The position numbers and the translations under genes were made by a program. Positions 47,347-58,060 of a stretch of DNA of 64,000 nt are shown in pieces. Positions within the stretch are counted from its first letter, which is position 1. Every line of letters begins with the position of its first letter. Source of the DNA: Dioscorea cayenensis subsp. rotundata (Eukaryota; Streptophyta; Magnoliopsida; Dioscoreales; Dioscoreaceae); assembly GCF_009730915.1 (NCBI RefSeq), contig NW_024086611.1, forward strand, positions 1 through 64,000. Direction: 5' to 3'. The notes below the pieces were generated by a model. The model was not told where the DNA came from, searched no databases, and saw only the letters and a program-made list of their open reading frames with translations.

Positions 47347-48420
47347 TCATGAAGAAACTGGAGAACAAGTAGGAGAGTGACCCATGCCAAATGATCTTAT
47401 GTGATCCTTGAGAGACCTCTTGTGCTTAAAATTAGAGCCACAAGTGCAATACCAAAGCTTGCCACAGTTCTTCTCATGAGTTCTCCAATCTCCTTTAACC
47501 GCAAATGACTTGCCACACTTCCTGCACATGAAGGGCTTCACTCCATGCTTTCTCTTGTAGTGAGTTTGAAGAGTTCTGAAGTCTTTTAATGGCTTGGCCC
47601 TTGGATGGTTGATGTTGTTCTTGCAGCCATGGGCGCAGCAGTAGCAAGGCAGCTTGAGCATCCCCATTGGTTGTGTCCCTTTCAGAGATTCTGGTCCTTT
47701 TCTATATTCAGATCCATGCACCCACATATGCATCTATATATAACACATAACAAAAAAACATTATAAATAGACATATATATACATGTTGATCTTGCATAGA
47801 TAAAAAAAAAATGAAAAAGTTTGAATTAATTAATTTGCCTGCATGTTGTTGTATCTGTTGAAAGTCTTGCTGCAAACTGAGCAAGAGAACTGGACTGGTC
47901 CTATGAGGATCTGAGCTGGTGTGGGGATCCAAAACCTATTCTCATGATCATCAGGCATCACTTCCATCTTCTTCTTGTTGTTGTTCTCCACTTCCTTATC
48001 ATCTTCTTCCACAGAGAAGTCCAAGGACATGATACTCTCTCCATCATCAACACTAGTTGAAGAACCTGGCAATCCAATGTGCAAGGCCACATTAACCTCA
48101 CCATCAATGTCCTCCTCTTCTTTGATGACCTTTTTAGGCTCTTCAAAACTACTCAGAAGGGGCAAACAACACTGACTTACTCTATTAATGGCATGATCTT
48201 GCGATGGTGATGAAGTTGAGGTTGAGGAGGAGGGGGAGGAAGAGAAGGAGGGTGGTGGCTGTGTAGGCTTTAGCCATTCAATGAAAGGACCCTCCAAGTT
48301 ATCATTCATGGCCATGGGAAAATCACTCCCCAAGTCCATGTCCTCCTTCTCTTCCTCCTCCTCCTCTTCTTCTTCACAAGAGCTGTGAAAGTTGATGATG
48401 AAGTGAGGGATATATGTCAT
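47347..48420 (-). CDS. WIP-domain C2H2 zinc-finger transcription factor
   Basis: Nuclear transcription factor of the TT1/WIP family, plant regulators of seed-coat, vascular and reproductive development. The CDS is complement(join(47347-47733, 47839-48420)), 322 residues, which is usual for the family. An N-terminal acidic run (Glu 16-24) and Ser/Pro-rich stretch precede the signature WIP at 164-166 ([12 protein letters not shown]). Finger 1 uses Cys180, Cys183, His196 and His200. Finger 2 uses cysteines at 224-231 with His252 and His257. Finger 3 is Cys264, Cys267, His280 and Cys284. Finger 4 is Cys290, Cys292, His305 and His313. The conserved block [14 protein letters not shown] is intact. 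The 105-bp intron starts GC rather than GT and ends AG, and falls between Gln194 and Met195. It splits finger 1 at its usual place. A GT donor downstream would read into a stop. All zinc ligands are present, so it looks functional. Which member of the family it is cannot be told. Confidence 0.92.
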
Positions 48421-48978
48421 ACTTGGCTTGGTGGAAACGTGGGGCAGGTGGTGCGTGTTGACTCTAGTGGGTTAAATGCTGTGTCCTTCTCATTACCATT
48501 CAGCCATTGCTTCTAAATTTACAAAATTAAAGAAACACACTTAATTACTCAGGTATTAGAAATATATATATATATATATATATAACTCTTCAATTAATTT
48601 TAGGATTTTAGCAAGACCCAGTCAGTCGTACAAATGCATTTTCTGTGATTTTTAATCTAAGCAAGGGTTACAAAGTTAAAATCTTTGAATTCCAAGTCTT
48701 TTATTCGTTTCCTGCATGCGTGAGTGATCAGCTAAATGTTTTTTTGACTTCCCCTCAGGCCAGGTGATTGAAATGATGGATTCATAATAATTAACCACAA
48801 GACTAGAACAGTAGCTGTGGATTGACTTATTAGATTAATTAATTTCTTATTAAAAGCCAATTCTTTTTCATATGGAAAATACATGCAAGATAGACATTGG
48901 AGAGTAGTATTGCTAGTAACATAAGGTAATTAAGGTCTCTCCTTGAATTTATTAATCAATTGAGTTGCATGATGATGA
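48421..48978 (-). promoter_or_regulatory. Upstream region of the WIP gene
   Basis: A 558-bp spacer between two same-strand genes. An (AT)n run at 48563-48583, 140-160 bp before the ATG, is the only TATA-like candidate. This stretch also holds the 3' end of the CEN-like transcript. No other signal is clear. Confidence 0.4.
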
Positions 48979-49752
48979 TTAGCGTCTCCTGGCAGCAGTC
49001 TCCCTTTGAGCATTGAAATATACTGCAGCAACTGGGAGGCCAAGGTCATTTTCTTCTGCAAACTGACGGGTGTTGAAGCCGTCCCTCGATGCCGGTGCGC
49101 TAACAGATAGTCTTTTCTTCTGCTTAAACAGAACAAATATGAACCTGTGGATTCCTATGTTCGGCCTGGGACTTTCATAGTTCACCACTTCCCTTCCTGT
49201 TTATCAATATAAAAAAAAAAACCACTCACACCTCACAACCATTGTATATATATACATGCATGGACAGAAAAGTAATGAGAGTTATTACTTACCAAAAGAT
49301 GCATCAGTTGTGCCTGGAATGTCTGTCACAATCCTGCACCAACAAGTTATGGTCAGCATTTAATTTATTTAGCCATGTAAATGCAAGTGATTACCAGTGA
49401 AGGTGTTCTCTCAGATACGGATCACTAGGACCTGGAACATCTGGGTCTGTCATAAGCTGATCAAAAAAAAGAAAAACAGGGCACATGCACTGAGTAGTGG
49501 GCTGATAAATTAATGTACAGGGAAATAGCATTGATGCATAACATGACATACTAGTGTGAAAAGAGATCTGAGGTCTTCTCCTTGAACTTCAACTCTTGGT
49601 TTGGATGTGAGTGCAGAAGGGTAGAACTCATGGCCATTGAAGACCAACTTGTTGGAGTTGTAAGACACTGCCATCTTGATGCTTGGGATGAAGTAATCCA
49701 ACACTTCACCAATCACTCTCCCAACAACCAAAGGTTCCATCTCTCTTCCCAT
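48979..49752 (-). CDS. CENTRORADIALIS/TFL1-like protein (PEBP family)
   Basis: A small phosphatidylethanolamine-binding-fold protein of the FT/TFL1 family. TFL1/CEN members repress flowering and keep meristems indeterminate by competing with FT for FD-type bZIP factors through 14-3-3 proteins. The CDS is complement(join(48979-49196, 49293-49333, 49395-49456, 49552-49752)), 173 residues. The exons are 201, 62, 41 and 218 bp. The 62- and 41-bp middle exons are the family's fixed sizes, and all three introns (95, 61 and 96 bp) are GT-AG. Motifs are [10 protein letters not shown] (71-80) and GIHR (116-119). His85 stands where FT has Tyr, and Asp140 in the external loop stands where FT has Gln. 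Both are the repressor-type residues. It ends in the CEN-type RETAARRR. The start at [17 protein letters not shown] is chosen because it aligns with family starts; an upstream in-frame ATG at 49803 is less likely. It appears intact. Confidence 0.95.
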
Positions 49753-51703
49753 TATAAGCTTAATTATAATGTGAGTACCTGTGTGGTTTTTTATGTCCAT
49801 CAAGGAGAGTGCCTTGGCCTCTTCTTATAATAAACAGTTAAAGACTCGATAAGAGAATCTTATTAGTCCCCAGATATGATATGCAAGAGATATTGATTTA
49901 TAATGAATTTGAGTGGGGGATTGACCGTGCTTAATTGGATAGCAAGGCAATAAAAAAGCAAATATGACAGTGAAAAAGTAAACGAGAAGTGGCTTGTTTC
50001 AGATCCTTGATTTCTTATCTCTTTCTTTCTTTTTAGTTTCATTTTCATTCTATATGGACAGAACAACCTGAAAATCATGCATGTGGGTCTTGCAGAACCT
50101 TTCTAATATTGTCTTTCTTTAAATTTTTTTTTTCCAAAACAGAAAAAAAGGATGATTCCTGAAGCTGCAAGCAGAAATTGTTTCTGTTCATCTTTTGCAA
50201 TTAAGGCAAATAAAGTGTTGGAATTCCTGTTCATTGTGTAGCTGGAATTAGACAAAAACTTAATATGATTCCCCACAATGTACTAGCTATATATCCTATG
50301 TCTTGGTGCACTACTGATATCAATAATTTATCAATTAACTAAAGAAGAATTTGGTGAAAAAGATTGCACACAAATGCGTAATTAATTAAACATGAACTGC
50401 AATGGAGGATATGTTCACTATGATGAACAATGAATGAATGAATGTGGGGCTCTATCATACAACTTGTGCATGGAATTCTCTCCGTCTGTTCTGGCAGATA
50501 TTAGTTGTTGTTCTCTGAGGGATACATCCTCAATTTGATTTCATATTGTCTCTTGCCAACCTTTTTGTCCCTTTCATGCTCTCCCTCATCATTAATTTTG
50601 AATGACCATTCAATGTTTTTTTCTATTTTTCATTTGGAGAGATTTTGAGAAATAGTTAGCCTGATTTATTTATTGCTTTAAAAACCTTTTGAAGATATTT
50701 TCCTTTAGGACGGGATATGTCGGCAATTATCCTTTTCTAGGCGCATGCAAATTAGTGTTTTCAAATATCATATTTTTTTTTTTTTCCAAAGAAAACCTAT
50801 GATCTTAACTAGCAATTCTCAATTATTTAATTACCAATTTTTTTCATATTATTCATTTTTTAAGAAATAAAACAAAATACCATTTTCTCTTAGATGTAGT
50901 ATTAATGTTTACTTTAATTGATTGTTTGGTATAATAGAGCGGCTCCAGAGACGGCCAGTGTTATGTATTTTTCTTAGGGGCACTCTATACTTTGGTTCGA
51001 TTCCAGTTAAATGCACTTTTTGACCGTTAATTTTCAATATAGATTTAGATGTTTGATACTTATCATTTATGTTTTCAATTGTCAAATTTAAACTTAGTTA
51101 ATATTTTGTTTTATATGCTAAAATCCAAACTAAATATTCAACAAACTCTTTTCTGCAATATATATATATATATACTATTTTATGTTTTTTTATGTTTTTC
51201 TTTATTTTTTAAGATTTTTTAAAAAAATTATTAATTTCTGCATTAATTGTACCAATTTTGTATTTAAAAACTAGACTTTATTAATTTTTTTCTTAACACA
51301 ACAATTACAACAAATTTTATTTTTTCTTTATCAAAATTTTTATCATTATATATATTTATATTTATATTTATGATTTTTTTAAAATAATCAGAGGAAGAGT
51401 AAAAACAGTGTAGTTAAAAAATATTAAAAATTTAATGCTCTAATTAAAAAAAAATAAAGAGTTTTTTTTTAATATATATTGATCTCCATAATGCATCATC
51501 ATAAGTATATAATGATGTGACAAAAAGATATTAAAAAGTTTTAAATCCTAGTCATTGAAAGCATAAATGACACATGTCGAATATTTAAACATGTATTAAA
51601 AAATAATGGATGGCAGTTGCATTTGACCGAAGCCAAAAACCCCTTTATACCTTTTGTTTTAGTTAGTAGTTTTTTTTCTTCTTTGTTTTGTTTGCTCCAC
51701 AAC
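49753..51703. other. Upstream region of the CEN-like gene, no gene seen
   Basis: AT-rich spacer with homopolymer runs (50121-50132, 50771-50785) and an (AT)n stretch near 51160-51174. No coding or transposon signature is recognisable. The regulatory DNA of the CEN-like gene would lie at its left end. I cannot place a firm TATA box. Confidence 0.5.
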
Positions 51704-51972
51704 TAGTGGTGGACACGGACCGGTTAACATGCCCTGCAGGCCCAACCCGCCCGATTATGGTTCACCTGTACGCCGACCCGGACCCAACCCGACAGGGATA
51801 TGGAACTCGCCAAACCTTATTGAACTATCTAACCCGGTGGGTCCGGGTCATAGGGAGCTGGACCCAAAATCGACCCGGCTCTCTGTTGGCCTGACGAGGC
51901 GAGCTGAACCAGTAGGCATACCCGCCAGACGGACTCCCTAGATTGACCCGCCGGGCAGACCCGTCTCAAGCT

Positions 51973-52203
51973 TCATTCCCCACCATCTTTTATGGTCATT
52001 TCATCGAAAAGCTGTCGAGCATCTTGCAGACGACCACCGCATGCAACGTACATGAGCAGCAGCCAATCTGCCAGGGTCAAGTGATCGCTGCTGTTTTTGG
52101 TGGAGCTACGAGTCCTACGTTCGATGTGGGCGTGGATGCTGGCTGTCACGGGCTTGTTGTTTCGTTCAAGGTTCCGTGCGGCCCTTAGTTGGTTTTTGTT
52201 CAC
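51973..52203 (-). pseudogene. PPR-protein gene fragment inside the hAT element
   Basis: A 76-codon frame containing LLLMYVACGGRLQDARQLFDEM, a pentatricopeptide-repeat pattern (MY.ACGRL.DAR.LFDEM). One extra Gly suggests a 3-bp insertion. Only about one repeat and its flank are present. It is not closely related to the PPR-like gene at 62962, whose corresponding segments read differently. It could be a captured host fragment. Confidence 0.6.
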
Positions 52204-52850
52204 ACTTCAAGCGTTTGTTCAAAGTTCAAACCAAACCAAGGCAGCCTTCCCTCTTAGAATACTTAAGAATTACAAGCTTGAAAGAATGAAAATGTAAATT
52301 TGGTAAGAAAGTAAAGCAAGTAAGCAAAAAAGTAAATATGCAAGAACGCAAGTAAATAAACAAGCAAGAAGATGAGTAGAAATCTCTCTTGTATGATAGA
52401 TGCTTGTAATGAATCTCTCTTGCGTGTCTTTACAATTGCCATAAGGGGTTTATATAACCCTCTACCTAACAAATCAAGAACTAGGATCATTTTGATCCAA
52501 TGGCTCACATTAAGGGGGTAGGTGGCACCTACCCCTAAAATAAAATAAAATATTCCCCACCAAGCCCCCACTAACTCTCTCCATCTACCACCAAGTCATG
52601 ACAAATATGGAGAAATGTCATCCTTGCCCTTATGTGTTGATGAAGAAAATTGTGAAGTGTGACATGGCGCCCTGGACTGCGTCACTTGGTCTGCCACGGC
52701 TGCGGTCTTATTCCTCATTTCTCTCCACTATCGTGATGGTTACAAGGGGCAGCTGCAGTCGGCGCAGCACTATAGGCATGACCATTGTCTCCCCATTCTT
52801 TATAATTCTCAAACCATCTTGTTCTTGCTCCTAGTGGTGATAATGTTGTT
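52204..52850. other. Spacer within hAT, no gene
   Basis: No coding sequence is credible. AAGTAAGCAAAAAAGTAAAT-type short repeats lie at 52300-52375. GGGGTTTATATAACCC (52445-52460) is a possible TATA box of an unidentified LTR relic. Confidence 0.35.
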
Positions 52851-52889
52851 GCTCCGGGGGATGATGACGTGAGCTGGGTCTGCTAGTGT
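52851..52889 (+). repeat. Truncated SINE 5' end
   Basis: GCTCCGGGGGATGATGACGT followed by GAGCTGGGTCTGCTAGTG matches the start of the fuller copy at 53192 and then breaks off. Confidence 0.5.
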
Positions 52890-53191
52890 TCTCCACTACC
52901 TCCATGCTATTTGAAGATGCAAGAATATAAGATAAATGGGTGATTAATAAACAAATAACATTGACAAGGCAATATTTGATTGGGTGAATAAACACATTAG
53001 AATTAATATCACATCAATAGCGTCCTACGCAGGGCAGTATTTGAATGAAATGGGTATGAAAAATTTTAGCAAAATATAACATTGACAATCTAATATATTT
53101 AGATGAATAGATTTATCTTTAGAAATGTTATCTTATTGTCCTTTGATTTTATTTAAAACTTGCAAATTTGGGTGTTTCTAGCTTGTCTTAA

Positions 53192-53436
53192 GCTCCGGGG
53201 AATGATGATGTGCCCTGGGTCTACTAGTGCGTTGATAGAGCTCTTCACCGAGTTGTGAGAGTTCAATTCTCGGCTGAGGATACATTTCTGGGAGATGTAA
53301 GCGGTGGTTGTGTGTGGGTGATCCTAGCACCCATGTGTGCGCGGGCTCTGCCCCCACTTGCTCCACCGAGGCTTGTGCACGCCCCTGACTGTTTAACAGG
53401 GCCTTCGGGCTGTCTGTTCCTCTTGTAAAAAAAAAA
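53192..53436 (+). mobile_element. tRNA-derived SINE
   Basis: A unit of about 245 bp starts GCTCCGGGGAATGATGATG. It has a B-box-like GAGTTCAATTCTC (53266-53278) and a plausible A box before it. It ends CTGTTCCTCTTGT followed by a run of ten A residues. It is GC-rich compared with its surroundings. A second partial copy is nearby. No clear flanking duplication is seen. SINEs are copied by LINE reverse transcriptase and encode nothing. Confidence 0.65.
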
Positions 53437-54339
53437 CATCTACTTAAATAAATAAAAACTAGATGAGGTTGATATCAGCTTGCTTTCTTTCTTCCTTCCT
53501 TTCTTGATTTATATTAGCCTCTAATAAATTTAATAATAACGCCACCAATTTTATATATCTTGAGGGTTGTTGACACCAAGTAAAGTTACAAAAACCATGC
53601 AAATTGAATCTTTGGAATTGAAAAAAAAAATAACATAGATAAATAATTGAAAGAAAATAAATAAATTTATCATTGGTTTGTCTTTTTTTTTTAATCTATT
53701 AATTTTTAAAATAAATATAAATATTTATTCCATGAATTAGTTTGTTGTGCTAGACCAAGTTAAATTGATTGAGAATCAAACATTATCCAAGTTAAAGATG
53801 AAAAATATAAATATTTAAAATTATCCAAGTTAAATATTTATTCCATTATAGATGAAAAAAAATATTATAAAATTTTTTTTAACATAGACCAAGTTAAATT
53901 TATTGAGAATCAAACAATTTCCAAGTAGATTCAATTGATGTGATTCACAAACTCAACTTTTTGCTTTTTTTTTTAATTCCAATAAATATAATCTTCATTA
54001 TCCAGCAACCTAACATCACAAGTTTAAAAATTTAAATTAATTACCAAAAATTTCAGAAAATGTCAAAATACACTAAATTCGAAAATGAATAGCTTACACT
54101 TAATTCGTTTACTTGTCGAATCAAGTTGCCTACGTATCCTCCAGGGTATGAGAGGAATCAAAAGCCCACATAATTCTCTTACCTTGCGTAACCGGTCATC
54201 CACTTACCTATTCGTTAACATCTAGGTTTTGTTCTGACTCATTAGGCGTTGTCAAGCCAAGTATGCTCATCATGTTATCTGTGTAGAAGAAATCACTACC
54301 ATCTGGATTTTCTTGTTCTTCTTCTTGCCGAATTTAAGC
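53437..54339. other. AT-rich spacer within hAT, with a direct repeat
   Basis: No gene. A unit of about 48 bp with GACCAAGTTAAATTGATTGA and GAATCAAACA occurs at about 53753-53800 and 53886-53932. The part from 54120 on may be the decayed continuation of the hAT transposase 3' end (minus strand). Confidence 0.45.
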
Positions 54340-54683
54340 ATATTCCCACCTGGGCTAAAAGTCTGTTCCCATCTATGCAAACTTGAATTTCAATATTTTT
54401 TGGGGTTAACTACGAATGTATCGTGTCCAACATGTTCCCACCTGTGCTAAAAGTCTGCTCTCAAGCTACTGTTGACATAGGGCACGCAAGAATATCTTTT
54501 AATATATATTAATAAAAGAATGTGGTATGGCTTTCCATTACCTTGCTACCAATGGAGGACGTTGAAAGTTATATCTGTGTTGATTTCTTCCGAGAACCAG
54601 AAGCTAGTGTTCAAATATAAGTCGAGCTCTATATATTGTGATCCCCTTCGTTTCTTCTTTACTTGCCTCTGCCAAATGATTCT
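54340..54683 (-). pseudogene. hAT transposase C-terminal (hATC dimerisation) region
   Basis: Read from 54683 downwards it shows ELDLYLNTSFWFSEEINTDITFNVLHW, a stop, then QGNGKPYH. After a shift it shows V-A-stop-EQTFSTGGNMLDT and LTPKNIEIQVC. These match in order the hATC pattern of plant Zaba-type/Ac-like transposases (ELD.YL, FD.L.WW..N, S.E..FS..G..., L.....E.L.C). Several stops show it is dead. It is the C-terminal end of the gene that starts at the BED exon near 59851. Confidence 0.75.
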
Positions 54684-56361
54684 TGATAAGTGTCTAAATG
54701 TATGTATTTGAGTGTATGTATTTGTTACCTCTAGCATGTATTTTCATTAGAATTGATGCCCGTTTTGTGCTTAATCGTGTGTTATTTGCTTTGCAGGGCA
54801 AGGGAACACCATGGATGACACGAGGATATGATTCGAGTGAAAAAGAGAAGAAAAACCGGTAGCGATCTGTAGCATCGACAACTCGCAGCATGATTCTGTA
54901 TGCATCGTAGCACTGGAGAGTTTCAAGTCGAGTTTGGATCATGGCATACGGACTCAATGCTTGCCCGGTATAGAGCCCGGGATGATCACCGTAGCTATAA
55001 TAGAAGATATTTACTTGATGGAGTTTGCCTACCCCAAATAGTGTCAATGTTGAGCTCCATAGCGAGTGGTATAGCACTCAGGATGGAGGCCATAGGGAGT
55101 GGTATAACACTCATGATGGGGGTCATAGGGAGTGGTATAGCACTCGGGATGGAGGCCATCAAGAGGGCCATAGGGAGTGGTATAGCACTCGGGATGGAGG
55201 CCATCAAGGGGGTCATAGGGAGTGGTATAGCACTCGGGATGGAGGCCATTAAGGGGGTATGATGAGTGGTATATAGAGGGATTTTTGGAGAAAGATTGGG
55301 GACTTTTGGCTGGACTTCTTGGAGACTCTAGGGCAGACTTTTGAAGGGTTTTTGGCAGCCATCACTTGGAGGAAGGAGAGAAACGAAGACACCATTCTTT
55401 GGGAAAGTTTGGCTTGAAGCTTGGGAAGATCAAGAGCTTGAACTTAAAGGGAAGCCTCATCATCAAAGGAGGAGAAAGCATTCGGCATCTCTAGGGCTAG
55501 AAGAAGCATCATTCGGCTGGCATTCTCTCTCCCTTTCATCATTCGGACTAGGGAGTGTCATTTATCATTTACTTCTTGCTTTTTGTTGTGTTTGAGATAC
55601 TTATTTGTATGATGGCACACTAGACCCCCTAAGGCCGCGGATGTAGGTGAACCTTGGGGGTTCATCTTGTATTTTTGGATGCTACATTTATATTTGATAT
55701 GCATTGGTGTGATTTATGATTTGGCTCATTGTGTTTCATGCCTAGAACTATTATGTGGAGAAATCCTTAGTTCTTGTTTGAGTTGTACATGTAGATGTGA
55801 CCTACTCGCGTGTACTAGATCGTTAATGAGCTAATAGGGGTATTTGTTGACCAACATGCCGAGAAATTGGGTGTAGGTAGCCCCTCCGAACCATGAGGAT
55901 AAACTTAGGTTAAGTGTGTCCTTGTTGCGTGATCTCCATGCACTTAATGCAATCGTAGGAATGTGATTAAGGAGAGATCCTAGTCATCATTTGTATGGGA
56001 TTAGGGTTTAGCCGCCGAGAAATTGGGGTTGAACTATTGTTGAGGTCCGTCGGTCTAAATCACCCGTGCCATGTATTTTCATGCATCCTTATATCTTGAT
56101 GACCCCTCTTGGGAATCCTCATCCCTAGGCCTATTCTATCATCATTGCTCTTGTGATTCTCTTGCTTGACTTGGAGTTGTTACACTTGTGTTTTATTTAC
56201 AATCTTGCTTGTATTAGATTAGTATACCATGCTTGAATTGTAAGGTTAGAAAGTGAGTGATGGAGGAGTAATAGGAGCTCCTTAACCCCGTGGAATACGA
56301 TCCTTGGGCTTTTGCTCAAGGTATTACTTGGCGACCCCGTACACTTGCGGGCAATCAATCA
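54684..56361 (+). mobile_element. T4 5' LTR, family LTR-B (1678 bp)
   Basis: Starts TGATAAGTGTCTAAATG and ends GGGCAATCAATCA. The U5 block GACCCCGTACACTTGCGG is at 56332-56350. A tandem repeat (55058-55260) lies just before a TATA candidate GGTATATAGAGGG (55268-55280). This places the repeat in the promoter-proximal U3 region. Confidence 0.85.
55058..55260 (+). repeat. U3 tandem repeat of LTR-B
   Basis: Five imperfect copies of GGGAGTGGTATAGCACTCGG then GATGGAGGCCAT. Spacing alternates between about 36 and 51-57 bp because of an optional CAAGAGGGC/CAAGGGGGT insert. Different repeats occupy the same zone in the copies at 7061 and 26809. Confidence 0.8.
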
Positions 56362-56367
56362 AGTTTT

Positions 56368-56385
56368 TGGCGCCGTTGCTGGGAG
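56368..56385 (+). promoter_or_regulatory. T4 primer-binding site, tRNA-Asp(GTC)
   Basis: TGGCGCCGTTGCTGGGAG lies six bases after the LTR. It matches the complement of the plant tRNA-Asp 3' end (TGGCGCCGTTGCCGGGGA) at 16 of 18 positions. This is the primer used by Athila-lineage elements. Confidence 0.85.
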
Positions 56386-56530
56386 CATTAAGGAATTCTA
56401 GGAAACTTCTAGCTTATTGCTCTAACAATTTTTTCTTTTCTTTTATTTCTTCCTTTCATTTGTCTTATTTTTTATTTTTATTTTTGAGCTTAACTTTCTT
56501 TATCTTTCTTGACTTTGCAAGGTACTGTGC

Positions 56531-58060
56531 ATGACACGAGCAAATCGATCAAATTTAGTTGCACAAGACAGTGAAAATTGAGAGAACCTTGCATCGAAGA
56601 CTTAGAGAAGTGGGCGAAAAGCATTAGTGAAAGAAACATTGAAATTGAGGGACACAGAATCGTAATCATGGCCGAAGAAAGACGTGCTTTTATCCGAATA
56701 TGAAAGGCCACAATTCCACGGTGAAGAATTTAGTGTGCAAGCGCCATCCATCGCCACAAATAATTTTTGAGATCAAGGCAAGCACCATCGGCATGGTCCA
56801 AAATTCAGTCCAATTTAATGGCCTTGCAAATGAAGATGCCCATGATCATCTTTCCCGTTTCCTTCAAATTTGTTCTACCTTCAAGATAAAGCGGGGTGAT
56901 CGACGATGCGATCCGGCTACGATTATTTCCTTTCGAGTTTGAGAGATGGAGCATATCGGTGGCTCACATCCTTATCGCCGGGGTCGATCAAAAACATGGA
57001 AAATATGGTGGAGAAATTTTTGGGAAGGTATTTTCCTCCCTAGCAAAGCGGGCGAAGCTAAGGCAAGAAATTTCGGCATTCAAACAAGGAGAGTCGGAGA
57101 CATTATTTGAAGCTTATGAGAGATTCAAGGACCTTCTTCGAAGATGCCCCCATCATGGCTTTGCTTCTTGGATGCGGGTTCAGATCATCTACAACGGTTT
57201 GAATTATGCAACTCGTCAATTAATTGATGGCGTAGCGGGTGGATCTCTTAGTAACAAGTACCCCGATGAGGCCGAGCAACTCCTTGAATCAATGACAAGC
57301 AATGAGTCTCATTGGGCCTCAAGAGGTGCACCACAAAAAGGGGCCGGAATCTATGAAGTCAATGCTAATGATGCTCTTGCCGCAAAGGTTGATGTGTTGT
57401 CTCGAAAGCTAGACATGCTCATGGGTAGTAGCTCGAAGTCAGAATCGGTGATGAGTTGTAGCACTTGTGGTGGAGGGCATGGAGTTGCCCAATGTCCTAT
57501 TGCTAGTTCCTCCGTGGCCCCTATTGAGAATGTTGATTATATTGGGGGACAAAGGCCACAAGGGAATCCCTAGACGCAACTTATAATCCGGGGTGGAAAT
57601 ACCACCCAAACTTTTCATGGAATCGGGGGCAACAATGAAAGTCGCACCACCTCCACAAGGTTCCCAAATGCAACAACCAATATTGGAGAAGAGGTTCACT
57701 CATGAAGATGTACTTGCGAAGTTCATGATTAACACTCGAATCAAGATTCAACAGAGCATAACTAGCGATATGGATACTCGATTCGATGAGGTGAATGCTT
57801 AGCTTGCTCAACATGCCGGACAGTTCAATGAGATTGGCTCCATTTTTGCGAAACCTTCAAGCCTCTGTACAATCCCTTGAGCACCAAGTGGGACAGCTTG
57901 CTAAAACTAATTCTGAGCGACCTTCAGGTAGTCTCCCTAGCAACACTGAGGAGAACCCAAGAGAGCACTTGAAGGCCATCGCCCTTAGGAGGCGGGAAAG
58001 CAGGTTGAGACAAGGGTCGGGAGTTGACCCAAGTGTCAAGGGAGACTAGGGTAGCCAAGT
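56531..58060 (+). pseudogene. T4 gag
   Basis: ATG at 56531 (MTRANRSNLVAQDSEN, then a stop) follows a long pyrimidine stretch and TTTGCAAG. Later pieces are LSEYERPQFHGEEFSVQAPSIATNN, QFNGLANEDAHDHLSRFLQICSTF and IFGKVFSSLAKRAKLRQEISAFKQGESETLFEAYERFKDLLRRCPHHGF (capsid). The knuckle CSTCGGGHGVAQC (C-x2-C-x3-H-x4-C) and NPGWKYHPNFSWNRG follow, with a C-terminal LEHQVGQLAKTNSERPSGSLPSNTEENPREHLKAI. Frame changes lie near 56580, 56920, 57575 and 57800. It is much better preserved than T2, but broken. Confidence 0.85.

Noticed and set aside
49753-49803. Upstream ATG of the CEN-like gene (17 extra residues)
   Set aside because: Family members begin at the position of MGREMEPL. The extension is not conserved and is probably leader.
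54995-55262. Open frames with regular repeats in all three phases on both strands
   Set aside because: They come from the tandem repeat in the T4 LTR. A repeat whose unit is divisible by three stays open without being coding.
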